From assembly GCA_029781465.1 (NCBI GenBank), contig JAKOWQ010000239.1, forward strand, positions 1-6,424: DNA of 6,424 nt, in the 5' to 3' direction. The first letter of the stretch is position 1; every line of letters starts with the position of its first letter. Under the pieces are notes generated by a model. It was not told where the DNA came from and made no database searches. It was given only the letters and a program-made list of their open reading frames with translations. The position numbers and the translations under genes are program-made. Positions 1 through 5,495 of this stretch are shown piece after piece. Source of the stretch: Pseudomonadota bacterium (GTDB taxonomy: Bacteria; Pseudomonadota; Alphaproteobacteria; Sphingomonadales; Sphingomonadaceae).

Positions 1-2
1 TC

Positions 3-353
3 GCCCGCGATGCTGCAAACTTCGGGCTGTTCGACAAGATAGTCTCCAGCCTTGTCTTTCATCAAGTCCCGCTCGCGGAGAAGAGCGCCGGGATTGAGGC
101 GATGTTCAAGGCGGCGAGGCCGGGCGGGCGAATTCTGATTGCCGACTATGCCATGCAGCGAAGCTGGCTGATGCGGCAGGCGTTCAAGATCGTGCAGTCC
201 GCAGATGGCCGCACCAACACCCAGCCGAATGCCGATGGTTTCCTAGAGCGTGAGCTGGCTCGCATTTGTGGCAGACCGCTAGACGCCTCGTGGGGATTGG
301 ACACGCCTACAGGTAGGATTTCGATGTTCAACGCGACCCTAGCGTCTCGATAA
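3..353 (+). CDS. Class I SAM-dependent methyltransferase, C-terminal part (5' end outside window)
   Basis: The reading frame is open from the window edge to TAA at 351-353, giving 116 residues of a C-terminal part; the true start lies upstream. The visible stretch FDKIVSSLVFHQVP (residues 10-23) followed by M(F)KAARPGGRILIADY (about residues 34-49) matches the order seen in UbiE/ArsM-like class I methyltransferases: the acidic-aromatic strand with the LV-H-VP signature, then the PGG turn and the next strand. The SAM-binding glycine motif would be upstream and is not seen. The substrate cannot be told. The last 60 residues are not distinctive. Codon use differs somewhat from the genes to the right: CTA three times, AGG twice, AGA, ATA and CGA three times within 116 codons, which are scarce in thyA and the bkd genes. 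This, together with the tRNA-Pro nearby, hints at transfer but does not prove it. ATG at 102 is only an internal methionine. Confidence 0.72.
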   Translation, partial: ARDAANFGLFDKIVSSLVFHQVPLAEKSAGIEAMFKAARPGGRILIADYAMQRSWLMRQAFKIVQSADGRTNTQPNADGFLERELARICGRPLDASWGLDTPTGRISMFNATLASR

Positions 354-582
354 CCGCGCAAATGGCAAACCTGCCGTAGCTATACGTCGCTCCCCTAAGC
401 GGCGCCATGCAAGTGGGCGGAGTTCAGAATGATTCCGGGCGCGGGTCGCGCATACGAATCTCTATTCCGTCATTGACCAGAAATGATGAGAAACCGACGA
501 TCTGAAATCGCCGACGTTCGAGACAAACCGCAAAAACTTCTACACAGTTCCTGCACAGGTCAAAAATGGCTTATTTTTATCA
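354..582. other. Intergenic region, no gene recognised
   Basis: No convincing gene is visible between the methyltransferase stop and the tRNA-Pro trailer. A 7-bp hairpin (arms 385-391 and 398-404, 6-base loop, one G-U pair on the plus strand) lies 32 bases after the methyltransferase stop. It could be a weak terminator, but no T-run follows. From about 530 onward the sequence becomes clearly AT-rich, with runs such as CAAAAATGG and TTATTTTTATC, unlike the flanking GC-rich DNA. Open frames here have no protein-like composition. Confidence 0.5.
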
Positions 583-615
583 ATTATATCAGTGACTTAT
601 TTGTCACCGATATAA
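583..615 (-). terminator. AT-rich trailer hairpin of tRNA-Pro, possible terminator or processing structure
   Basis: Plus-strand arms ATTATATCAGTGAC (583-596) and GTCACCGATATAAT (603-616) enclose a 6-base loop; the last base of the stem is the complement of tRNA A76. In RNA from the minus strand, the tRNA-Pro strand, all 14 pairs can form, one of them G-U. In plus-strand RNA the same position would be an A-C mismatch. This asymmetry favours a role in the tRNA-Pro transcript. The stem is not GC-rich and is followed by TGATAAAAATAAG rather than a U-run, so it is not a classical intrinsic terminator. A 3'-end processing structure, or an inverted repeat left from an integration site, are alternatives. 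Confidence 0.4.
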
Positions 616-692
616 TGGTCGGGGAAAGAGGATTCGAACCTCCGGCCCCTGCCTCCCGAAGACAGTGCTCTACCAGGCTGAGCTATTCCCCG
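616..692 (-). tRNA. tRNA-Pro, anticodon CGG
   Basis: The minus strand folds into a complete cloverleaf of 77 bases including an encoded CCA. The acceptor stem is CGGGGAA paired with TTCCCCG, the D arm GCTC/GAGC, the anticodon stem CTGTC/GGCAG with loop TTCGGGA, and the T arm GGAGG/CCTCT with loop TTCGAAT. The anticodon CGG (plus-strand 656-658) reads CCG, a proline codon expected to be common in this GC-rich genome. The first pair C1-G72 and discriminator A73 are the usual bacterial tRNA-Pro identity elements. The gene has its own upstream promoter (735-763) and a leader of about 35 bases. It is transcribed away from thyA. Confidence 0.97.
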
Positions 693-701
693 ACCGTTCG
701 C

Positions 702-720
702 GGGCACCCAAGGGGCGCCC
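702..720 (-). other. Hairpin in the 5' leader of pre-tRNA-Pro
   Basis: Read on the minus strand, GGGCGCCC (720-713), loop CTT, GGGTGCCC (709-702) forms an 8-bp stem with one G-U pair. On the plus strand that pair would be A-C. The hairpin lies between the predicted transcription start (about 728) and the mature 5' end (692), nine bases before the tRNA. It may position RNase P or shield the leader. This is an inference from base pairing only. Confidence 0.4.
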
Positions 721-734
721 GAGGCAGGAGCGCG

Positions 735-763
735 CCTATAGTGGGCCAAGCACGGGGTGGCAA
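735..763 (-). promoter_or_regulatory. Predicted sigma70-type promoter of tRNA-Pro
   Basis: On the minus strand, TTGCCA (763-758) and TATAGG (740-735) are separated by exactly 17 bases. Transcription would start near 728, giving a leader of about 35 bases. The -35 box lies only 12 bases before the first in-frame ATG (776) of thyA on the other strand, so the two transcription units are packed back to back. Confidence 0.6.
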
Positions 764-793
764 GCGGGCAATCGCATGTTTATCGTAGCCCCC

Positions 794-1753
794 ATGGCAA
801 GCACCGCGATTCCCGCTTCATCCCCCTCCGATCGGCATTGGGAATGGCAATATCTTGAGCTGATGCGCCGCATCTGGGAGCATGGCGACGAGCGGGTCGA
901 TCGCACCGGGGTAGGGACGCGTTCGGTGCTGGGGGCACAGATTCGCTTCGATCTGGCGGGCGGTGCAATGCCGCTGCTCACCACCAAGCGGGTCTACTGG
1001 AAAACCGCGACCCGCGAATTCCTCTGGTTTCTGACCGGCGATACCAACATCCGCGAACTGTGCCGCCAGGGCGTGCAGATCTGGACCGACTGGCCGCTCG
1101 ATCACTATCGCAAGGCCAGTGGCGAGGACTTATCGCTGGAGGACTTTTCCGCCCGGATCGTCGCGGACGAGGACTTTGCCGCGCGCTGGGGCGAGCTGGG
1201 GCCGGTCTATGGCAAGCAATGGACCGACTGGCCGGTTTACGAACCGGCAGGCGACGGTCTTTATCGCAAGCGCGCGCGCGGAGTGAACCAGGTGGCCGAG
1301 GTGGTGCAGAGCCTGCGCACCAACCCGGGCAGCCGCCGCCACATCGTCGAGGGCTGGAACGTCGCCGAGCTGGGCCAGATGGCGCTGCCGCCCTGCCACA
1401 AGACCTATCAGTTCCACGTCGGCGGGAACCGGCTCAACTGCGCGCTGTACCAGCGCAGCTGCGATGTCGCGCTGGGCTTGCCATTCAACCTCTGGGGAGC
1501 GGCCCTGTTCACCCGGCTGCTCGCCCAGCAGTGCGATCTTGAGCCAGGCGAGCTGGTCTGGTTCGGGGGCGATACCCACCTCTATCTCAACCACGCCGAT
1601 CTGGTGGAAGCGCAGCTGTCCCGCGCGCCCGAGGGAGCCGCGACCCTGGCGATCCTGCGCCGACCCGATAGCATGTTCGGATACCGCATAGAGGACTTTG
1701 AAGTCAGCGGTTACGAGCCGCAAAAGCATATCGCCGCCCCGGTGGCGGTTTAG
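794..1753 (+). CDS. thyA: Thymidylate synthase (EC 2.1.1.45)
   Basis: Methylates dUMP to dTMP with 5,10-methylenetetrahydrofolate in the cytoplasm, the de novo source of dTMP. The product is 319 residues with this start. The nucleophile Cys201 sits in ALPPCHKTYQFHV, Arg37 in DRTGVGT, Arg221 and Asn232 in QRSCDVALGLPFN, and His262/Tyr264 in DTHLYLNH; all lie at a constant +55 offset from E. coli C146, R166, N177, H207 and Y209. The C-terminus APVAV matches the mobile tail that closes the active site. It is longer than the 264-residue E. coli enzyme mainly because of an insertion around residues 100-150 (HYRKASGEDLSLEDF...ADEDFAARWG), as in the 316-residue Lactobacillus casei type. ATG 794 was chosen because the homologous core (HWEWQYLELM) begins about 15 residues later. 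ATG 776, in frame, would add six residues and has a weak AGCGGG before it, so it remains possible. Frame extension further upstream runs into tRNA-Pro and is spurious. No clear promoter or terminator of its own is visible. Confidence 0.96.
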   Translation: MASTAIPASSPSDRHWEWQYLELMRRIWEHGDERVDRTGVGTRSVLGAQIRFDLAGGAMPLLTTKRVYWKTATREFLWFLTGDTNIRELCRQGVQIWTDWPLDHYRKASGEDLSLEDFSARIVADEDFAARWGELGPVYGKQWTDWPVYEPAGDGLYRKRARGVNQVAEVVQSLRTNPGSRRHIVEGWNVAELGQMALPPCHKTYQFHVGGNRLNCALYQRSCDVALGLPFNLWGAALFTRLLAQQCDLEPGELVWFGGDTHLYLNHADLVEAQLSRAPEGAATLAILRRPDSMFGYRIEDFEVSGYEPQKHIAAPVAV

Positions 1754-1782
1754 TTGACGTTGAAACCGGTTTGAAATAATAT
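1754..1782 (+). promoter_or_regulatory. Predicted strong sigma70-type promoter of the bkd operon
   Basis: TTGACG (1754-1759) and TAATAT (1777-1782) are separated by 17 bases, a near-consensus housekeeping promoter. The -35 box begins at the base right after the thyA stop codon. Transcription would start near 1789, giving a 5' UTR of about 57 bases before bkdA1. Its presence suggests that bkdA1-bkdA2-bkdB is transcribed independently of thyA. Confidence 0.7.
1760..1775 (+). promoter_or_regulatory. Palindrome in the bkd promoter spacer, candidate operator
   Basis: A perfect 10-bp palindrome AAACCGGTTT (1763-1772) lies in the middle of the 17-base spacer between -35 and -10. It extends imperfectly to TTnAAACCGGTTTnAA (1760-1775). 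A dimeric regulator bound here would block RNA polymerase. No regulator gene is in the window, so assignment to any family would be a guess. Confidence 0.35.
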
Positions 1783-1807
1783 GTCGCGCATCTAAAATTT
1801 GCTTCCA

Positions 1808-1822
1808 CGGCGCCCTGCGCCG
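1808..1822 (+). other. Small GC-rich hairpin in the bkd 5' UTR
   Basis: CGGCGC (1808-1813), loop CCT, GCGCCG (1817-1822) forms a perfect 6-bp stem ten bases before the ribosome binding site GGGAGAG (1833-1839). There is no T-run after it, so it is not a convincing terminator for thyA. It may only stabilise the leader. Confidence 0.3.
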
Positions 1823-1845
1823 GAGTTGGAGCGGGAGAGCGCATC

Positions 1846-3150
1846 ATGGCCAAGCGGCCCGCCAGTGCCGGATCGATCGGGGGCAATCTGCCTCCCCTTT
1901 CGCTGCACGTCCCCGAACCCCATTTCCGTCCCGGCGATCCGGTCGACTATTCGTGGCTGGAGATACCCGCTGCGGGAGCCGCGCCTCGTCCGGATGAGGC
2001 TTGCGCCGCAGCCGATACCCATCCGTTGTGCTTCGCCCTGGTACGGGTGCTGGACGAGGGTCACCGCGCGGTGGGGCCGTGGGATCCCGCCCTCGATCCC
2101 GAAACGATGCGCCGGATGCTGCGGGCGATGGCGCTGACCCGGGCTTTCGATGACCGGATGTATCGCGGCCAGCGCCAGGGCAAGACCAGCTTCTACATGA
2201 AATGCACCGGCGAGGAGGCAACTTCGGTGGCGGCAGCCTTCGCCCTGGCCGACGACGATATGGTTTTCCCATCGTACCGTCAGCAGGGCATCCTGATCGC
2301 GCGCGGCTATCCGATCGTCGAGATGATCAACCAGATCTATTCGAACCGGGCCGACAAGCTGAAGGGCCGCCAGCTGCCGATCATGTATTCCAGCCGCGCA
2401 CACAGCTTTTTCACCATCAGCGGCAACCTGGCGACCCAGTATCCCCAGGCTGCCGGCTGGGCCATGGCCAGCGCGATCAAGGGCGATACCCGGATCGCGG
2501 CGAGCTGGGTGGGCGAGGGGTCGTCGAGCGAGGGCGATTTCCACGCCGCGCTGACCTTCGCCGCGGTCTACAACGCCCCGGTGATCTACAATCTGGTCAA
2601 CAACCAGTGGGCGATCAGCAGCTTTTCGGGCTTTGCCGGTGCCGAGCGCACGACCTTTGCCGCCCGCGCCGTGGGCTATGGGGTTGCCGGGCTGCGGGTC
2701 GACGGCAACGATCCTCTGGCGGTCTATGCCGCGGTGCGCTGGGCCGCCAACCGCGCGCGCAGCGGCGGTGGGCCCACGCTGATCGAGCACTTCACCTACC
2801 GCGCCGAGGGCCATTCGACCTCCGACGATCCCAGCCAGTACCGTTCGGCGCAGGAGCGCGAGGAATGGCCGCTGGGCGATCCGGTCAACCGGCTCAAGCA
2901 GCACCTGATCGCGCTGGGCGAATGGAGCGAGGAGCGCCACGCCGCGATGGACCTTGAGTTGGCCGAGGAAGTGAAGGCGGCGACCAAGGAGGCCGAGAAG
3001 AACGGCATCCTCGGTCACGGGCTGCATCACCCCTTCCACACCATGTTCGAGGACGTGTTCGAGGATCTGCCCTGGCACCTTCAGGAACAGGCCGAACAGG
3101 CGATCCGCGAACGCCGGATCAAGTGGCCGAGCTGGAAGGAGTACGAATGA
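1846..3150 (+). CDS. bkdA1: Branched-chain 2-oxoacid dehydrogenase E1 component, alpha subunit
   Basis: This is the thiamine-diphosphate-binding subunit of the E1 heterotetramer that decarboxylates 2-oxoisovalerate, 2-oxoisocaproate and 2-oxo-3-methylvalerate in Val/Leu/Ile breakdown (EC 1.2.4.4). The product is 434 residues. The ThDP/Mg motif begins at GEG (223-225) in GEGSSSEGDFHAALTFAA and ends at NNQWAIS (252-258). The stretch YRAEGHSTSDDPSQYR (318-333) corresponds to the conserved phosphorylation-loop region of eukaryotic BCKDH E1-alpha, with its HSTSDD core. YMKCTGEEA and FPSYRQQG (about 117-148) are further family blocks. The N-terminal ~60 residues (SWLEIPAAGAAPRP...) form the long extension typical of BCKDH rather than pyruvate dehydrogenase E1-alpha. 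ATG 1846 has GGGAGAG six bases upstream. The stop overlaps the next start (ATGA at 3147-3150), indicating translational coupling with the E1-beta gene. Confidence 0.93.
   Translation: MAKRPASAGSIGGNLPPLSLHVPEPHFRPGDPVDYSWLEIPAAGAAPRPDEACAAADTHPLCFALVRVLDEGHRAVGPWDPALDPETMRRMLRAMALTRAFDDRMYRGQRQGKTSFYMKCTGEEATSVAAAFALADDDMVFPSYRQQGILIARGYPIVEMINQIYSNRADKLKGRQLPIMYSSRAHSFFTISGNLATQYPQAAGWAMASAIKGDTRIAASWVGEGSSSEGDFHAALTFAAVYNAPVIYNLVNNQWAISSFSGFAGAERTTFAARAVGYGVAGLRVDGNDPLAVYAAVRWAANRARSGGGPTLIEHFTYRAEGHSTSDDPSQYRSAQEREEWPLGDPVNRLKQHLIALGEWSEERHAAMDLELAEEVKAATKEAEKNGILGHGLHHPFHTMFEDVFEDLPWHLQEQAEQAIRERRIKWPSWKEYE
3134..3141 (+). promoter_or_regulatory. Ribosome binding site deciding the bkdA2 start
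   Basis: GGAAGGAG lies inside the last codons of bkdA1, five bases before ATG 3147 and eight before ATG 3150. It fixes the start at one of these two adjacent ATGs and argues against the in-frame GTG at 3123, which precedes it. Confidence 0.7.
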
Positions 3151-4205
3151 TGAGCCAAGAGGAAGCGCCGCTTTCGCTGGCCAAGGCTCCGACCCGGCGG
3201 CTCAACATGATCGAGGCGATCAACGACGCGCTCGACATCATGATGGAGCGCGATCCCGACGTGGTGATCTTCGGCGAGGATGTTGGCTACTTCGGCGGGG
3301 TGTTCCGCGCCACGGCCGGCCTGCAAAAGAAGCACGGCAAGAACCGGGTGTTCGATACCCCGATCAACGAATGCGGGATCATCGGCGCTGCGGTGGGTAT
3401 GGCAGCCTATGGCCTGCGCCCGGTGCCAGAGATCCAGTTCGCCGACTATATCTATCCCGGCTACGATCAGCTCGTCTCCGAAGCGGCGCGGCTGCGCTAT
3501 CGCTCGGCGGGGGAGTTCATCGCCCCGATCACTGTGCGCTCGCCCTTCGGCGGGGGCATCTTCGGCGGGCAGACCCACAGCCAAAGCCCCGAGGCACTGT
3601 TCACCCACGTCGCCGGGCTCAAGACCGTGATCCCCAGCACTCCCCATGACGCCAAGGGCCTGTTGATTTCCGCGATCGAAGACAACGATCCGGTGATCTT
3701 CTTCGAACCCAAGCGGATCTACAATGGCCCCTTCAACGGCTATTACGACAAACCGGTGGAGCCCTGGTCCAGACACGAAGGCTCGGCGGTTCCCGAGGGC
3801 TATTATTCGATCCCGCTGGGCAAGGCGCGGACCGTGCAGGAAGGCGAGGCGCTGACCGTGCTGGCCTATGGCACGATGATCCACGTCGCCGAGGCAGTGT
3901 GCCGCGAAAAGGGCGTCGATGCCGAGATCATCGATCTGCGCACGCTGGTCCCGATCGATATCGAGGCTGTTGAAAAGTCCGTGCAGAAAACCGGCAAATG
4001 CCTGATTGTCCATGAGGCGACGCGCACCTGCGGGTTCGGCGCCGAATTGTCGGCCCTGGTGCAGGAACGCTGTTTCTACCACCTCGAAGCCCCGATCGAG
4101 CGGGTTACCGGGTTCGATACCCCCTATCCGCACAGCCTCGAATGGGCCTATTTCCCCGGTCCGGTCCGCATTGGCGAGGCCATTGACCGTCTGCTGAAAG
4201 CGTAA
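3147..4205 (+). CDS. bkdA2: Branched-chain 2-oxoacid dehydrogenase E1 component, beta subunit
   Basis: Forms the E1 alpha2-beta2 enzyme with BkdA1 and supplies half of each ThDP site. The product is 352 residues from ATG 3147 (351 from ATG 3150). Recognisable family blocks are MIEAINDAL (21-29), the cofactor-activating glutamate E44 in FGEDVGYFGG, RVFDTPINECGIIGAAVG (67-84), PEIQFADYIYPGYDQ (94-108), VRSPFGGGIFGGQTHSQSPEA (130-150) with the conserved active-site His144, and the C-terminal transketolase domain (LAYGTMIHVAEA; VHEATRTCGFGAE; GFDTPYPHSLEWAYFPGP). Length and block order are complete, and every key residue I can check is present. The start overlaps the bkdA1 stop, and the downstream gap to bkdB is only five bases, so the three genes form one transcription unit. 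YFGGVFR and QTHSQSPEA favour BCKDH over pyruvate dehydrogenase E1-beta, though the substrate range needs assay. Confidence 0.94.
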   Translation: MMSQEEAPLSLAKAPTRRLNMIEAINDALDIMMERDPDVVIFGEDVGYFGGVFRATAGLQKKHGKNRVFDTPINECGIIGAAVGMAAYGLRPVPEIQFADYIYPGYDQLVSEAARLRYRSAGEFIAPITVRSPFGGGIFGGQTHSQSPEALFTHVAGLKTVIPSTPHDAKGLLISAIEDNDPVIFFEPKRIYNGPFNGYYDKPVEPWSRHEGSAVPEGYYSIPLGKARTVQEGEALTVLAYGTMIHVAEAVCREKGVDAEIIDLRTLVPIDIEAVEKSVQKTGKCLIVHEATRTCGFGAELSALVQERCFYHLEAPIERVTGFDTPYPHSLEWAYFPGPVRIGEAIDRLLKA

Positions 4206-4210
4206 GCGCC

Positions 4211-5491
4211 ATGGGTACCTATACCTTCAACCTCCCCGACATCGGCGAAGGCATCGCCGAGGCCGAGATCGTCGCCTGGCACGTCAAGGTGGGTGACCGG
4301 ATCGAGGAGGACGGCAAGATCGCCGACGTCATGACCGACAAGGCCACGGTAGAGATGGAAAGCCCGGTTGCGGGCACCGTGCTCTCGGTCGCCGGGGCGG
4401 AGGGCGATATGGTGGCGATCGGCGCGCCGCTGGTGGTGATCGAAATCGAGGGAGAAGGGGAGGCGGAGGCAGAAGTCGCGCCTGGTCCTTCGACAGGCTC
4501 AGGACAAGTGGAGGTTGAGGCTGAACCGGTTGTCGAACTGGCACCGCTGCCCGCTTCCGAGCCTATTGCACCTTCGCCCGTCCGCCCTGAGCCTGTCGAA
4601 GGGCCTGCGCTCGCTGCCGCCAAAGTCCTTGCCAGCCCCGCCGTTCGCGCACGGGCGCAGGAACTCGGTATCGACCTGGCCGAGGTCCGCCCGGCCGAGG
4701 ATGGGCGCGTGCGCCACGCCGATCTCGACGCCTTCCTGGCCTACAACGCGGCGGGCGGGTTCCGTCCGGCCGGCGCCAGGGGCAAGGACGAGGATGTCCG
4801 CGTTATCGGGATGCGCCGCCGCATCGCCGAGAACATGGCCGCGTCAAAGCGCAACATCCCGCACTTTTCGTATGTCGAGGAATGCGACGTCACCGCGCTT
4901 GAGGAACTGCGCGAGCAGCTCAACCGCGCGCGTGGCAATCGCCCGAAGCTGACCATGCTGCCCTTGCTGATTACTGCGATCTGCCGGGCGCTGCCCGATT
5001 TTCCGATGATCAACGCGCGCTACGATGACGAGGCCGGGGTGGTTCACCGCTCGGGCGCGGTCCATCTGGGCATGGCGACCCAGACCCCGGCCGGGCTGAT
5101 GGTGCCGGTGATTCGCAACGCGCAAGATAAGAACCTGTGGCAGCTCGCCAGCGAGATCGTGCGGCTGGCCGAAGCCGCGCGCGACGGCAGCGCCAGGAGT
5201 GAGGAACTTTCCGGCTCGACCTTTACCATCACCTCGCTGGGGCCGCTGGGCGGGGTGGCGCACACCCCGGTGATCAACCGCCCGGAAGTGGCGATCATCG
5301 GACCCAACCGCATTGTCGAACGAGCGATGTTCGTCCCCGACGGCGTGGGCGGGGAACGGATCGCGAAGCGCAAATGCATGAACCTGTCGATCAGCTGCGA
5401 TCACCGCGTGGTCGACGGCTGGGATGCGGCGAGCTTTGTTCAGGCGGTCAAGCGCCTGCTCGAAACCCCGGTGCTGTTGCTGGCGGACTGA
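4211..5491 (+). CDS. bkdB: Dihydrolipoamide branched-chain acyltransferase, E2 component
   Basis: Core of the complex: accepts the acyl group from E1 on its lipoyl arm and transfers it to CoA (EC 2.3.1.168). The product is 426 residues. The single lipoyl domain spans about 1-80, with lipoylated Lys44 in MTDKATVEMESPVAG. A long linker rich in E, P and A (about 81-136) carries two inverted copies of a dispersed repeat. The peripheral subunit-binding domain is about 138-176 (VLASPAVRARAQELGIDL...GRVRHADLDAFL). The acyltransferase core runs from about 197 (RVIGMRRRIAENM) to the end, with catalytic His398 and Asp402 in CDHRVVDG. The gene follows bkdA2 after five bases, with only weak Shine-Dalgarno signal (GAAAG), consistent with coupled translation. 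The E3 partner implied by the binding domain is not in the window. No terminator is visible, and only four bases separate it from the convergent gene. Confidence 0.95.
   Translation: MGTYTFNLPDIGEGIAEAEIVAWHVKVGDRIEEDGKIADVMTDKATVEMESPVAGTVLSVAGAEGDMVAIGAPLVVIEIEGEGEAEAEVAPGPSTGSGQVEVEAEPVVELAPLPASEPIAPSPVRPEPVEGPALAAAKVLASPAVRARAQELGIDLAEVRPAEDGRVRHADLDAFLAYNAAGGFRPAGARGKDEDVRVIGMRRRIAENMAASKRNIPHFSYVEECDVTALEELREQLNRARGNRPKLTMLPLLITAICRALPDFPMINARYDDEAGVVHRSGAVHLGMATQTPAGLMVPVIRNAQDKNLWQLASEIVRLAEAARDGSARSEELSGSTFTITSLGPLGGVAHTPVINRPEVAIIGPNRIVERAMFVPDGVGGERIAKRKCMNLSISCDHRVVDGWDAASFVQAVKRLLETPVLLLAD
4487..4503 (+). repeat. Dispersed-repeat core, copy 1, inside the bkdB linker
   Basis: CCTTCGACAGGCTCAGG, read in frame as PSTGSGQ (starting at residue 93). 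The flanking bases extend it to a short GTCCT...AGGAC inverted repeat (4485-4505). I recognise this core from many intergenic positions in sphingomonad genomes; that recollection could not be checked here. An exact reverse-complement copy lies 82 bases downstream. Confidence 0.8.
4586..4602 (-). repeat. Dispersed-repeat core, copy 2, inverted, inside the bkdB linker
   Basis: CCTGAGCCTGTCGAAGG on the plus strand is the exact 17-base reverse complement of copy 1. It is read in frame as PEPVEG (starting at residue 126). Together the copies form an inverted pair with an 82-base spacer, like the head-to-head pairs of REP-type elements. The encoded residues suit a flexible Pro/Glu-rich linker, so the insertion appears to be tolerated. 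Confidence 0.8.
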
Positions 5492-5495
5492 TCGT

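Noticed and set aside
483..788. Open frame of 101 codons with GERGFEPPAPASRRQCSTRLSYSPT
   Set aside because: This stretch is the antisense translation of tRNA-Pro, a well-known false ORF type; the rest lies in non-coding DNA.
665..793. N-terminal extension of thyA starting inside tRNA-Pro
   Set aside because: It would overlap the tRNA, has low-complexity basic sequence and is not needed by the ThyA core, which begins near residue 16 of the ATG 794 product.
1808..1822. Hairpin as an intrinsic terminator of thyA
   Set aside because: Only a 6-bp stem, no following T-run, and it lies downstream of the predicted bkd promoter, where it would hinder the operon.
2512..2605. GEG instead of the textbook GDG at the start of the thiamine-diphosphate motif in E1-alpha
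   Set aside because: GEG followed by SEGDFHAAL is the normal form in branched-chain 2-oxoacid dehydrogenase E1-alpha, so it is not an anomaly.
1792..3078. 428-codon minus-strand open frame opposite bkdA1
   Set aside because: Shadow ORF caused by high GC at third positions; its sequence is rich in R, G, A and H, with no recognisable domain, while the plus strand encodes a complete E1-alpha.
3081..4133. 350-codon minus-strand open frame opposite bkdA2
   Set aside because: Shadow of the E1-beta gene; the plus strand shows all family motifs.
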